Assembly (NCBI GenBank): GCA_900314855.1
Contig: OMWZ01000016.1
Span: 1-41,324, forward strand
Length of the DNA stretch: 41,324 nt
Source: an uncultured Selenomonadales bacterium
GTDB taxonomy: Bacteria; Bacillota; Negativicutes; Acidaminococcales; Acidaminococcaceae
Direction of reading: 5' to 3'
Part shown: positions 1 to 7,345 of the stretch, piece after piece
How positions within the stretch are numbered: the stretch's first letter is position 1
Layout of the letters: the number at the start of each line of letters is the position of its first letter
Notes under the pieces: model-generated
Database searches by the model: none
Seen by the model: only the letters and a program-made list of their open reading frames with translations
Told to the model about the DNA's origin: nothing
Program-made: the position numbers and the translations under genes

Positions 1-115
1 TTTCGAAATTATATGACTTGGTCCATCTTCGTTGCCGAAAATGGGACCCGCACATTTATCTGGTTTCTTGTTATTCAGTTTTCAAGGTTCCTCGCTGTCT
101 TGCGACAGCTTTTAT
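1..115 (-). other. Leader of a probable rRNA operon (structural genes outside window)
   Basis: On the minus strand, downstream of two tandem consensus promoters, the transcript would begin with a non-coding leader containing TTGAAAACTGAATAAC (plus-strand 71-86). This resembles the TTGAAAACTGAA-type segment common in rRNA leaders and spacers of Firmicutes. No open frame with a ribosome binding site follows. Known: such leaders precede 16S, or sit in the 16S-23S spacer. Inference: an rRNA gene starts just left of base 1. Whether it is 16S or 23S cannot be decided from what is visible. Confidence 0.5.
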
Positions 116-144
116 AGTTTACATCATTTTTTCGATGATGTCAA
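116..144 (-). promoter_or_regulatory. Downstream rRNA-type promoter (P2)
   Basis: The minus strand reads TTGACA (139-144), a 17-base spacer and TAAACT (116-121). The spacer holds a small inverted repeat, CATCAT (122-127) against ATGATG (135-140). A second consensus promoter lies about 120 bases upstream. Tandem strong promoters followed by an untranslated leader are typical of rRNA operons. Confidence 0.65.
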
Positions 145-234
145 CTACTTTTTCAGGATTTTTTATTTCCGTCGCTCCCGAAGAGCTTGTAGGAAACATC
201 CTGCAAAAAGGTTTCTGTCTCACGCAGCAAACGT

Positions 235-263
235 ATACTATCATTTCCAGACTGGCTTGTCAA
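235..263 (-). promoter_or_regulatory. Upstream rRNA-type promoter (P1)
   Basis: The minus strand reads TTGACA (258-263), a 17-base spacer and TAGTAT (235-240). A run of seven A on the minus strand (278-284) lies about 15 bases upstream of the -35 box, where an UP element would be. It pairs with P2 as a tandem promoter set pointing left, out of the window. Confidence 0.6.
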
Positions 264-475
264 GCCCTTTCCCGACGTTTTTTTAATGATACACACGGCC
301 TGGTGGACTACTTATTCCGCGTCTCTTTCGCGCCTGGCGGGCACTGTACATTCCGCAAAAATCAGGGCTTTTCTTCTTCCCTGGACGGCTTCCCGGAGAG
401 TCCCGGACAAGACGAAACCCGGACGGGACAGCTCCTGCGCTGCCCTGTCCGGGTCTTTTCCCCTTGCCGGCTTGT
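264..475. other. Intergenic region between scfB and the rRNA-type promoters
   Basis: No open frame with a ribosome binding site is visible on either strand. The stretch holds the A-tract upstream of promoter P1 and, at 417-452, a hairpin that probably ends the scfB transcript. I see nothing else here. Confidence 0.5.
412..452 (-). terminator. Probable terminator of the scf transcript
   Basis: ACCCGGAC (417-424) pairs with GTCCGGGT (445-452), and an imperfect inner stem (GGGACAG against CTGCCCT) extends it. On the minus strand the hairpin is followed by TTTCGTCTTG, a weak U-tract. It lies 24 bases past the scfB stop. On the plus strand TCTTTT follows, so it may work in both directions. Confidence 0.5.
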
Positions 476-1912
476 TTATTTTACCTTTTCTTCCGTTTTG
501 CCGACCTGATACTTGAAGTTGTCGATCAACGGTCGCATATCCTCGCTGCCTTCGTTCTTGTCTTCCAGCAGGAGGGCCTGGAGGACGATGGCGCATTCCA
601 GCCGTTTCCGCTGGATTTTGCAGCCATATTCGTAGGGCTGCGAAATATCCCCGTTCACAAGGTCCGCATTCGCATGACAGCCGCCGCTGCAGAAGAAACG
701 GGCCCAGCAGTCGCGGCACTTCGGCTTCGTCATGACGTGGGTATTGCGGAATTTCTGCACCAGATCCGGGCGAACGACCCCTGTGTCGAGGGTCCCCATC
801 TTGTACTCCTCCCGGCCGACAAACTGATGGCAGGGATAGATGTCGCCCGTCGGCGTGATGGCATAGTATTCGTGTCCCGCCCCGCAACCGGCCAGGCGTT
901 TCGCCACGCAGGGCCCGTTGTCGAGGGCCACGTTGAAGTGGAAGAAATCGAAAGGTTCCCCTTGGCCGCGGCGCCGTTTCAAGTATTCCGCCGCCAGTTT
1001 GTCGTATTCCTTGTACAGGACGGGCAGGTCTTCTTCCGTCAGGACATAGGGCTCCGTGATACCGACGACCGGTTCCATGGAAATTTCCTTCCCCACGTCC
1101 AGCATCTTCAGGACTTCATCGGCGAAGTGGGTGCTGAAGTGCGTATAAGTGCCGCGCAGGTAATAGTTCCAGCCCTTGCGGCTCTGGATGACCTTTTTGA
1201 AGCCCCGTACGGCCGCGTCGTAAGATCCGCTCTGGTTGGGGAACGGACGCATGCGGTCATGCATTTCCTTTCCGCCGTCCAGGCTGAGGACGAGCATGAT
1301 ATGGTTGTCGTTCAGGAACTGGATGTTTTCGTCGTTCAGGAGCGTGCCGTTCGTCGTCAGGGTCAGCTTGATGTTCTTGCCCGTTTCCTTTTCCCGCTGG
1401 CGGGCGTAGCGGACGATTTCCCGGACCACGTCGAAGTTGACCAGGGGTTCGCCGCCGAAGAGATCGATTTCCAGGTTGCGGCGCTTGCGGCTGCCTTTGA
1501 TGGCGAAGTCGATAGCCTTGCGCCCCGTTTCGGCGCTCATAAGCTCGCGCCCGCCGCCAAAATCGCCCGTGTCGGCGAAGCAGTACTTGCAGCGGAGATT
1601 GCAGTCGTGGGCCACGTGGAGGCACAGGGACTTAAGGACCGGTTCCGTGGCGAACGTTTCGGGCACATCGAATTCCGGCGAAAAGAGCAGGCCCTGTTCC
1701 TTCAGTTCGTGCAGTTCCCCCAGGATTTCGCGCAGCTCCGCCTCGTCGTACGTATCTTTCAGGGCGACTACGGTTTCCTCGTCGTTCGTCCCGTCGAACA
1801 CGCCGAGGACATCGTAGACGGGTTTGTCAATCAAGTGGACGGCGCCGCTGTTCACGTCCAGGACAGCCATATCGCCGTTTACTTCCATACGGTGGATCAG
1901 TCTGTTTTCCAT
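476..1912 (-). CDS. scfB: Radical-SAM/SPASM thioether maturase of the SCIFF peptide
   Basis: This 478-residue enzyme should install sulfur-to-alpha-carbon thioether links in the six-cysteine peptide encoded immediately upstream. The N-terminal ~90 residues resemble a peptide-binding (RRE/PqqD-like) region. The radical-SAM cluster motif CxxxCxxC is at Cys104, Cys108 and Cys111. A GGEP motif follows, then a cysteine-rich C-terminal SPASM region (Cys335, 343, 361, 399, 402, 408, 412, 431) that would hold two auxiliary 4Fe-4S clusters. The gene lies 119 bases downstream of scfA on the same strand, with a hairpin between them. The start is an ATG about 13 bases after AAAGG, a modest ribosome binding site. 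Identity rests on motif order plus the adjacent SCIFF peptide; which cysteines are crosslinked is inferred from the family. Confidence 0.93.
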   Translation of the reverse strand: MENRLIHRMEVNGDMAVLDVNSGAVHLIDKPVYDVLGVFDGTNDEETVVALKDTYDEAELREILGELHELKEQGLLFSPEFDVPETFATEPVLKSLCLHVAHDCNLRCKYCFADTGDFGGGRELMSAETGRKAIDFAIKGSRKRRNLEIDLFGGEPLVNFDVVREIVRYARQREKETGKNIKLTLTTNGTLLNDENIQFLNDNHIMLVLSLDGGKEMHDRMRPFPNQSGSYDAAVRGFKKVIQSRKGWNYYLRGTYTHFSTHFADEVLKMLDVGKEISMEPVVGITEPYVLTEEDLPVLYKEYDKLAAEYLKRRRGQGEPFDFFHFNVALDNGPCVAKRLAGCGAGHEYYAITPTGDIYPCHQFVGREEYKMGTLDTGVVRPDLVQKFRNTHVMTKPKCRDCWARFFCSGGCHANADLVNGDISQPYEYGCKIQRKRLECAIVLQALLLEDKNEGSEDMRPLIDNFKYQVGKTEEKVK

Positions 1913-1977
1913 TGCTGTATATCAACCTTTCCGGGTAAAATCCTTTGCGCCGGCCGACGAGACAGGCCCGTCACATG

Positions 1978-2008
1978 AAAACAGCTCCCCGCACGAACAG
2001 GGAGCTGT
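1978..2008 (-). terminator. Hairpin between scfA and scfB (attenuating terminator)
   Basis: ACAGCTCCC (1981-1989) pairs perfectly with GGGAGCTGT (2000-2008) around a 10-base loop. On the minus strand a short TTTT (1978-1981) follows. The short tail suggests partial termination, giving more peptide message than maturase message. It could instead protect the 3' end of the scfA message. Confidence 0.65.
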
Positions 2009-2031
2009 CACACGCCGGTTTGATGTCCTGC

Positions 2032-2172
2032 TTACTGATGTTCGCAAACCTGGTTGCCAACGGTGCAGGAAGTTTTGCAGGCAGACTGGCAGGAAGCCGG
2101 GCATTCGCCGCAGCCGCCGGTCTTCAGCGTCTTATTCAGCATCGCTTTGTTGACGGTCTTGATGTGTTTCAT
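2032..2172 (-). CDS. scfA: SCIFF six-cysteine ribosomal peptide precursor
   Basis: A 46-residue peptide, read directly from the minus strand. It has a Lys/Thr/Asn-rich leader (about residues 1-19) and a core with six cysteines at 21, 24, 28, 32, 36 and 43 (spacing C-x2-C-x3-C-x3-C-x3-C-x6-C). The core includes SCQSACKTSCTVGNQVCE, the hallmark of the SCIFF family (six cysteines in forty-five residues). Known: members are substrates of the adjacent SPASM radical-SAM enzyme, which makes thioether crosslinks; the biological role of the product is unknown. A strong ribosome binding site, AAAGGAGGGG, lies 4-5 bases before the ATG. It has its own promoter at 2206-2234. Confidence 0.95.
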   Translation of the reverse strand: MKHIKTVNKAMLNKTLKTGGCGECPASCQSACKTSCTVGNQVCEHQ

Positions 2173-2205
2173 GAGTTACCCCTCCTTTGGTTAACGACTT
2201 ACTTT

Positions 2206-2234
2206 ATTCTACCTTGTTTCCGACCATTATGCAA
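2206..2234 (-). promoter_or_regulatory. Promoter of scfA-scfB
   Basis: The minus strand reads TTGCAT (2229-2234), a 17-base spacer and TAGAAT (2206-2211), about 33 bases upstream of the scfA start codon. Both boxes are close to the sigma-70/SigA consensus. Confidence 0.6.
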
Positions 2235-2280
2235 GTAGATTTACAGGTTCCCCGCCGGCCCGCGCAGGACGTCCGCGGCA

Positions 2281-3201
2281 TCAGCCGAGGCGGAAAGACA
2301 GGCGCGACCGCCACTCTTTCAAGTGATCCAGGATGGCCTGGAGCGTCCGGACAGGGAAGCCCTGGCTGTCCAGATAGCCCACCACGTAGGCCTTCCGCAG
2401 GACGAAGGCCACTTCGTCCGTGGGGTTTCCCTGCTCATAGATCCCATTCCGCCGCAGCTCGAAGGGAGTCCGCTCGAAGGTTTCTTTCGTGTTGGCGCCC
2501 ATGATGCCCGAAAAGCCGTATTCCAGCTTCGGATACTTGCGCACCTCCGCCAGGACGGCATCATTGTAGGATCCATTCGGGAACGCGATCCCGTGGATGA
2601 ACCAGTGGAGTCCGCCGTCGCGGCGGGAAAAGATATTCAGCGGTTCGTAGATTTCCCAAGGCAGGTAGTGCGGCGCGATTTTCGCCAGCGGATCATGGCT
2701 CATGCTGTGGGATCCCAGCTCCATGCCGGCCTGGTGCATCTCCAGGAGCATGGGTTTGTCCATGTATTCCTTAAGGCCCGCTTCCACATAGGATTTCCCG
2801 ATATGCTTGCCGATGACGTAGAAATTGCCCCGGAACCCGTATTTCTTCAGGATCGGGAAAGCCACGGTGTAATTGTCCTTGTACCCGTCGTCGAAGGTGA
2901 GCAGGACCAGATGGCTGACGTCTCCGCCCGCCAACAGGGCCGCCCGGGCTTCCGGCACCGTCACGGCGCGGTATCCCTGTTCCTTCAGCCACCGCATCTG
3001 GGCTTCGAAGGATTCGGGGCTGACGCACATTTCCCGGGGCCAGCCGGGAGCCGGACGGCTGATGCTGTGGTACATCAGGGCCGGCACGGCACGACGGCGA
3101 TACGCCGCCACGTCATTCTTCAGAATGGCCTGGTAATACCCGATTCCCGCGGCGGCGAGGACGACGAGGACTGCCAGGATCCGTACAATCCATTTACGCA
3201 T
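2281..3201 (-). CDS. Membrane-anchored polysaccharide deacetylase (NodB/CE4 family)
   Basis: A 306-residue protein predicted to remove N- or O-acetyl groups from a cell-surface glycan. One transmembrane anchor (about residues 5-25) puts the catalytic domain outside the membrane. CE4 motifs are visible: MYHS (43-46), the metal/catalytic motif TFDDG (102-106) and the metal-binding HSMSH (165-169). The start chosen is the ATG at 3201, which overlaps the last 8 bases of whiA (ATGCGTAA) and suggests translational coupling. A start at 3234 would add 11 residues inside whiA without a visible ribosome binding site. It is the last gene of the rapZ-yvcK-whiA run. The substrate (peptidoglycan or another surface polymer) cannot be read from the sequence. 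Confidence 0.88.
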   Translation of the reverse strand: MRKWIVRILAVLVVLAAAGIGYYQAILKNDVAAYRRRAVPALMYHSISRPAPGWPREMCVSPESFEAQMRWLKEQGYRAVTVPEARAALLAGGDVSHLVLLTFDDGYKDNYTVAFPILKKYGFRGNFYVIGKHIGKSYVEAGLKEYMDKPMLLEMHQAGMELGSHSMSHDPLAKIAPHYLPWEIYEPLNIFSRRDGGLHWFIHGIAFPNGSYNDAVLAEVRKYPKLEYGFSGIMGANTKETFERTPFELRRNGIYEQGNPTDEVAFVLRKAYVVGYLDSQGFPVRTLQAILDHLKEWRSRLSFRLG

Positions 3202-4141
3202 ATTTTGTAATATCCATCCCTTTGCTTTCTGCAATCTGCTGAATCTTCTTCAGCCGGTGGTTCAGGCCCGATTTGCCGACGCGGCCTTCCGTGCGGTCCG
3301 CCAGTTCGTTGAGGGACGCGTTGGGATTGGCCAGGCGCAGTTCCGCCGCTTCTTTCAACAAATCCGGCAAGACGTCGTAGTCTCCGTGTTCCTGCAGGTA
3401 GTGGATGCAGGCTGTCTGGAGCACGGCCGCGCGGATCACTTTGTTCAGGTTCGCCGTTTCGCAGTTCACCTGCCGGTTAACGTTGTTCCGCATATCCTTT
3501 ATGATACGCACATTTTCAAATTCCATCAAGGCCTGATGGGCCCCAATAACGGACAGGAAATCGATGATGTGGTCCCCGTCCTTCAGATAGACGATAAAGT
3601 CGTTCTTGCGGTCCGTCATGCGGGCGTTCAGCTGGAAGCCGTGCATGATTTTCAGGATAAGGCGGGCGAACTCCTGGTTTTCCGTGACGATTTCCAAATG
3701 GTAGTCGCTGGAAGGACGGCTCACAGAGCCGCCGGCCATAAAGACGCCGCGCAGGAAGGAACGGCGGCAGCAGCTCTTGCGCAGGAGAACGTTGCGGGGT
3801 GCTTCTTCCGCCTCGCCCGACGGCAGGATGCGCAGCTCCTTCAGCGCTGCCGCCACGGCCGGATCCGGCAGGACTTCAACCTGGTAACGGTTGTTCTTTT
3901 TGAGCCGCCGGGACCGCGTGACGACGATCTCTGTGCGCACTTTGTAGTTGTTTTTCAGCATTTGCAGCACCCGCCTGGCGAGCGCCGCGTTTTCCGTCGA
4001 AAAATGGATGCCCATGTTCATGCCGCGCAGGACGATGGCCCCGCTCATGCGGAGGACGCCCAGCAGTTCCGCTTTTTCACAGCAGGGCTTCAGCCCTTCG
4101 ACGCGGGCCAGCTCATTTTTGACATCTGACGAGAAGGACAT
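3194..4141 (-). CDS. whiA: WhiA-family DNA-binding regulator
   Basis: A 315-residue WhiA protein, the usual family length. It has an N-terminal LAGLIDADG-homing-endonuclease-like half (FLRGVFMAGGSVS at 129-141, lacking the catalytic acidic residues as is normal for the family). The C-terminal helix-turn-helix spans about residues 275-310. Known: WhiA regulates sporulation septation in Streptomyces and affects division and chromosome segregation in Bacillus, and is conserved in non-sporulating Gram-positives. It is third in the conserved order rapZ-yvcK-whiA. A strong GGAGGGAGGGG precedes the ATG. Confidence 0.97.
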   Translation of the reverse strand: MSFSSDVKNELARVEGLKPCCEKAELLGVLRMSGAIVLRGMNMGIHFSTENAALARRVLQMLKNNYKVRTEIVVTRSRRLKKNNRYQVEVLPDPAVAAALKELRILPSGEAEEAPRNVLLRKSCCRRSFLRGVFMAGGSVSRPSSDYHLEIVTENQEFARLILKIMHGFQLNARMTDRKNDFIVYLKDGDHIIDFLSVIGAHQALMEFENVRIIKDMRNNVNRQVNCETANLNKVIRAAVLQTACIHYLQEHGDYDVLPDLLKEAAELRLANPNASLNELADRTEGRVGKSGLNHRLKKIQQIAESKGMDITKYA

Positions 4142-4172
4142 GTCCCCTCCCTCCTTCTAGAATGGGTTCCGT

Positions 4173-5540
4173 TCACCCGGCGTGATTCCTGTGGATGCGG
4201 CGCATACTCAGGCGGACAAACAGATAATCGAAAAAGACGTAGCCCCGGCCGAAGAGACGCAGCCGGTAAATCAGGGAAATCAGGACCATGGCCAGTTTCT
4301 GCGGGTCGTGGCGCACCATGTCTTCCTTGCTGATGAGGCGCGTGGGAATCGGCTTGATGCCAAGCTGTTCGATCTGCTCGATATCCGGCGTGACATATTC
4401 CTGCCCCTTGGCGCGGTACATCTTCTTTTGTTCCTCTGAAATTTCCTGGTCGTTGACAATGACATAGTCCAGGAACTGTTTTCCCACGTGGTCGATGAGC
4501 GCCTTGACATGGTCATAGGCGCCGTACCCGTCGGTTTCCCCGGGCTGGGTCATGACGTTGCACACGTAGATCTTGAAGGCCTTGCTGGCGAGCACGGCAT
4601 CGCGGATGCCCGGCACCAGCAGGTTCGGCAGCACGCTCGTGTAAAGGCTGCCCGGCCCGAAAATCAGGACATCGGCGTCGCGGATGGCCTGGACGGCGCT
4701 CTTGGTCGCCGGCGCGTCGGCCGGAACCATATGGAGACGGACAATCTGCTTGCCCGCGTTGGAAATTTCCGATTCACCCAGGACGGACGTACCATCGGCC
4801 ATATCGGCACGGATCTGGATGTTGCTCAAGGTAGACGGAATGACGTGGCCGCGGATTTTCAAAATCTGGGAGGCCGCGTTCAGGCCTTCCTCCATGCCGC
4901 CTTCCGTCGCCGCGATAGCCGCTAGAAAAAGGTTGCCCAGGTTGTGCCCCGCCAGGACGGAATCGCCCTTGAAGCGGTACTGCATGACCCGTTCCATCAA
5001 AGGTTCCCGGTCTGCCATGGCGACGAGGCAGTTGCGCAGATCGCCTGGCGGGATAATGCCCAGCTCCTGCCGCAACCGTCCCGAAGACCCGCCGTCGTCG
5101 GCAACGGTCACGACGGCCGTGCAGTTGCCCGTAATGTATTTCATGCCGCGCAGCAGCGTGGACAGGCCGGTTCCCCCACCCACGACGGTCACCGCCGGCC
5201 CGTTGCTCAGTTTCCGCTGCGTGAAAATGGTTTCCATCAGGGAGCCGTTGTTTTCGGGCATGACGGAATCGATGACGGAGCGGACGATGCGGCGCGTGGC
5301 GTAGAACATGATGAGAAGGCCCGCCGCCAGGCTGCCGATACCGGCCGCGATCATGAGGCCATTGTTGTAATGGCCCGTCGTCATATAACTCATGCGGAAG
5401 AGCATCTCTTCCACAAAACCCATGGTCTGGTCGTTGAAAAGCAAAGCCAGGGAGAAGGCGCAGCAGAGGACGCCGCCGGAAAAGAGCAGCAGCCACCGTT
5501 TCAGGTTCAACCCCGGACTCAGCCAGCTAATCCAATTCAT
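4173..5540 (-). CDS. yvcK: YvcK/GlmR-family UDP-sugar-binding regulator with N-terminal membrane anchor
   Basis: A 455-residue protein. Two hydrophobic helices (about 15-35 and 62-80) precede the CofD-like YvcK domain. That domain starts with the nucleotide-binding loop VVGGGTGLSTLL (119-130) and continues with VADDGGSSGRLR and GDLRNCLVAMAD. Known: Bacillus YvcK/GlmR binds UDP-GlcNAc and stimulates GlmS to feed amino sugars into cell-wall synthesis under gluconeogenic conditions. The B. subtilis protein is shorter and lacks the membrane part, so this version would be membrane-tethered. It starts 12 bases after rapZ, with GGAGAG overlapping the rapZ stop region. Confidence 0.95.
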   Translation of the reverse strand: MNWISWLSPGLNLKRWLLLFSGGVLCCAFSLALLFNDQTMGFVEEMLFRMSYMTTGHYNNGLMIAAGIGSLAAGLLIMFYATRRIVRSVIDSVMPENNGSLMETIFTQRKLSNGPAVTVVGGGTGLSTLLRGMKYITGNCTAVVTVADDGGSSGRLRQELGIIPPGDLRNCLVAMADREPLMERVMQYRFKGDSVLAGHNLGNLFLAAIAATEGGMEEGLNAASQILKIRGHVIPSTLSNIQIRADMADGTSVLGESEISNAGKQIVRLHMVPADAPATKSAVQAIRDADVLIFGPGSLYTSVLPNLLVPGIRDAVLASKAFKIYVCNVMTQPGETDGYGAYDHVKALIDHVGKQFLDYVIVNDQEISEEQKKMYRAKGQEYVTPDIEQIEQLGIKPIPTRLISKEDMVRHDPQKLAMVLISLIYRLRLFGRGYVFFDYLFVRLSMRRIHRNHAG

Positions 5541-5552
5541 GAAACTCTCCTA

Positions 5553-6416
5553 TCAAGCCTTTTTGCCCAGGTCGCGGTGGGTCAGTTCCACGTGGTACGA
5601 CTTGAGACGCAAGTAATCGTACAGCTTGTTGGCGATAAACACGGAGCGGTGCTGGCCGCCCGTACAGCCGACGCTGAGGACGAGCTGGCTCTTTCCTTCC
5701 GATTCGTAGCGGGGAATCAGGAAGTCCAGCATCTGACACTCCAGCTTCAGGAATTCAAAAGTCTGGGGGAATTTGCTGAGGAAATCCCCGACAGGGGCAT
5801 CGTTCCCTGTCAGGTGCTTCATGGAATCTTCGTAAAAGGGATTGGGCAGGAACCGCACGTCGAGGACGATATCGCTGTCCAGGGGCAAGCCGTGCTTAAA
5901 GCCGAAAGACTGGACGACAATGAGCATCCTGCCGGCCTCCGCCTCCCCGCCGTAAAGACTGCGCACTTTCAATTTCAGCTCCGCCACGGAGGTACGCGAC
6001 GTGTCGAAAACCTGGTTGGCCATTTCCCGCACCTGTACCAAAGCTTTCCGTTCCAGGGCCACGCTCGCCGCCAGGCTGTTGTGGCCGTGTTCCATGGGAT
6101 GGCGCCGCCGTGTTTCCTTGTACCGGCGGATCAGCGTCGCATCGCTGGCGTCCAGGTAGAGGACCTCGAAGTGAAACCCGTTGACCTTCATTTCTTCCAG
6201 CATTTCGACAAACTTGTCGAAAGAATCGCCGCGGGAATCGACGACCATGGCCGCGTTCCGGTTCGGCGTCTGCCGGCACAGTTCGGCAAATTTCGGCAGG
6301 AGTACCGCCGGCAGGTTGTCCACACAAAAATAATTCAGGTCCTCCAGCGTGCGCAGGACCTGGGTCTTGCCGGCCCCGCTCATGCCCGTCACAATCAAAA
6401 AGCGCCCTTGTTCCAT
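5553..6416 (-). CDS. rapZ: RapZ nucleotide-binding protein (YvcJ family)
   Basis: A 287-residue P-loop protein. Walker A GMSGAGKT is at residues 11-18, directly followed by the family segment VLRTLEDLNYFCVDNLP. The C-terminal domain carries GCTGGQHRSVFIA (about 250-262). Known: E. coli RapZ binds the small RNA GlmZ and controls glmS; Gram-positive homologues (YvcJ) hydrolyse GTP and affect competence-gene expression. It is first gene of the rapZ-yvcK-whiA cluster. The ribosome binding site GGGGAGGAAGAG sits just before the ATG. Confidence 0.96.
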   Translation of the reverse strand: MEQGRFLIVTGMSGAGKTQVLRTLEDLNYFCVDNLPAVLLPKFAELCRQTPNRNAAMVVDSRGDSFDKFVEMLEEMKVNGFHFEVLYLDASDATLIRRYKETRRRHPMEHGHNSLAASVALERKALVQVREMANQVFDTSRTSVAELKLKVRSLYGGEAEAGRMLIVVQSFGFKHGLPLDSDIVLDVRFLPNPFYEDSMKHLTGNDAPVGDFLSKFPQTFEFLKLECQMLDFLIPRYESEGKSQLVLSVGCTGGQHRSVFIANKLYDYLRLKSYHVELTHRDLGKKA

Positions 6417-6523
6417 ACGCTCTTCCTCCCCGGGGCCCGGCCCCGTTTCCCTCTATGTGCCTCCGGCCGGCAGAGTGTCCCGCGCCGTCCGGTTTCCCAT
6501 ACAAGCAACAAGCTGTTGGATGC

Positions 6524-6552
6524 ATTATACCATAGTCTGTCCCAGAATGAAA
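6524..6552 (-). promoter_or_regulatory. Possible promoter of rapZ operon
   Basis: The minus strand has a perfect TATAAT (6524-6529) 17 bases downstream of TTTCAT (6547-6552), about 108 bases upstream of the rapZ start. The -35 match is poor. Confidence 0.4.
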
Positions 6553-6661
6553 TACACGGCTCCGTTGCAGCGAAAAAACCGGCGGGACGCCTGGCCTCCC
6601 CGGCAGGCCAAGCCCGCGGGCGCACGGCACGGAACCCCATGGGGGCACGGTTCGTATTTTC

Positions 6662-6688
6662 GTTAACCTTTTTATTTTTTAGGTTGAC
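6662..6688 (+). promoter_or_regulatory. BirA-type biotin operator in front of the membrane-protein gene
   Basis: GTTAAC (6662-6667), a 15-base AT-rich spacer and GTTGAC (6683-6688) form a near-palindrome, GTTAACC...GGTTGAC. The same spacing occurs at the bioD promoter (11577-11603). Known: Gram-positive BirA with bound biotinyl-AMP represses through paired GTTAAC half-sites at this spacing. The right half-site overlaps the -35 box, so binding would block RNA polymerase. Confidence 0.75.
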
Positions 6689-6712
6689 GTATATTCTTTT
6701 TCCCCCTATAAT
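6684..6712 (+). promoter_or_regulatory. Promoter of the BirA-regulated membrane-protein gene
   Basis: TTGACG (6684-6689), a 17-base spacer and a perfect TATAAT (6707-6712). The -35 box lies within the right half of the BirA operator. Confidence 0.8.
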
Positions 6713-6759
6713 AAAGCTATCACAAGCCGTTGGCTGCCAAAAAGGAGAGATCAGGAACC

Positions 6760-7287
6760 ATGAACCAGACCCGAACAGCGCGGGAATTTTGCCGCATCGC
6801 CCTCTTGGCCGTACTCATTACGGTCAGCGCCCTTTTTAAGCTGCCGAGTATCCTGCCCGGCATGGAATTCGTCTTTTCCGCCCCCATCGCCGTTGCCATC
6901 TGTGGTGTCTTCGGCATTAAGGCCTACTTGATCGCCGGCCTTGTCTCAAGCACCGTAGGTCTGTTGCTGGGGACGCAGAGTATTTTCAACGTTTCCATCG
7001 CCATGCTGTTCCGTGTGTCGGTGGCCATCGTCTTCTTCTTTACGGGACCCACTCGTGTCTTCTACCTTTTCTCCGGCCCTGTCGGCACCTTCGTGGCACG
7101 CATCGTCATGAGCGTCTTTGTCGGCAGAGCCGCCTGGGGGCTCGTCGCCGCGGCGGTCCCCGGCATGATTTTCACCCTTCTTACGTCGGGCTTCTGCGCT
7201 AAGGTCCTGCAACTTGCCCGTAACGCCATCGAAGGGCAATCCTCCGTGCCGGCGGCAGAAACGGGCCCGATGGCGCGTCACCGCTGA
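6760..7287 (+). CDS. BirA-regulated small membrane protein, S-component-like; candidate transporter for biotin or a biotin precursor
   Basis: A 175-residue, very hydrophobic protein with about five or six predicted membrane segments (roughly residues 10-32, 38-55, 56-72, 78-97, 100-122 and 126-150). In size and topology it resembles substrate-binding S components of ECF vitamin transporters. I do not see the glycine-rich GPTGGY-type motifs of classical BioY, so I do not call it bioY. The ATG at 6760 is chosen because AAAGGAGAG lies 12 bases upstream; an upstream TTG at 6730 in the same frame has no such site. A BirA-type operator overlaps its promoter, which ties it to biotin supply. It is the only rightward gene in the window. 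Inference: uptake of biotin, or of pimelate for BioW. No ATPase or T component is nearby, so a shared energising module would be needed if it is an S component. Confidence 0.75.
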   Translation: MNQTRTAREFCRIALLAVLITVSALFKLPSILPGMEFVFSAPIAVAICGVFGIKAYLIAGLVSSTVGLLLGTQSIFNVSIAMLFRVSVAIVFFFTGPTRVFYLFSGPVGTFVARIVMSVFVGRAAWGLVAAAVPGMIFTLLTSGFCAKVLQLARNAIEGQSSVPAAETGPMARHR

Positions 7288-7345
7288 TACGACGTCAGCA
7301 CAAGGCCGTCACAGGGAGCGGTGCCCCTTTCCCCAGAAACCACAA

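Larger units (their letters stand above)
6417..6759. other. Divergent intergenic region between rapZ and the BirA-regulated membrane protein
   Basis: No gene is seen in this region of about 340 bases. The left part would carry the rapZ leader. A possible rapZ -10 box, TATAAT on the minus strand, is at 6524-6529, with a weak -35 (TTTCAT at 6547-6552, 17-base spacer). The middle (about 6555-6655) is GC-rich with no structure I can name. The right end holds the BirA-type operator and the promoter of the plus-strand gene. Confidence 0.5.

Noticed and set aside
464..1978. Long plus-strand open frame opposite scfB
   Set aside because: Antisense to a gene with full radical-SAM/SPASM motifs. The long antisense frame is a by-product of GC-rich codon use, with no ribosome binding site or family-like sequence.
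2189..2196. Single GTTAAC near the scfA start as a BirA site
   Set aside because: Only one half-site; no partner at 15 bases, unlike the two sites at the biotin genes.
4944..6839. 631-codon plus-strand frame across yvcK and rapZ
   Set aside because: It runs antisense through two unmistakable genes and into an unrelated intergenic region.
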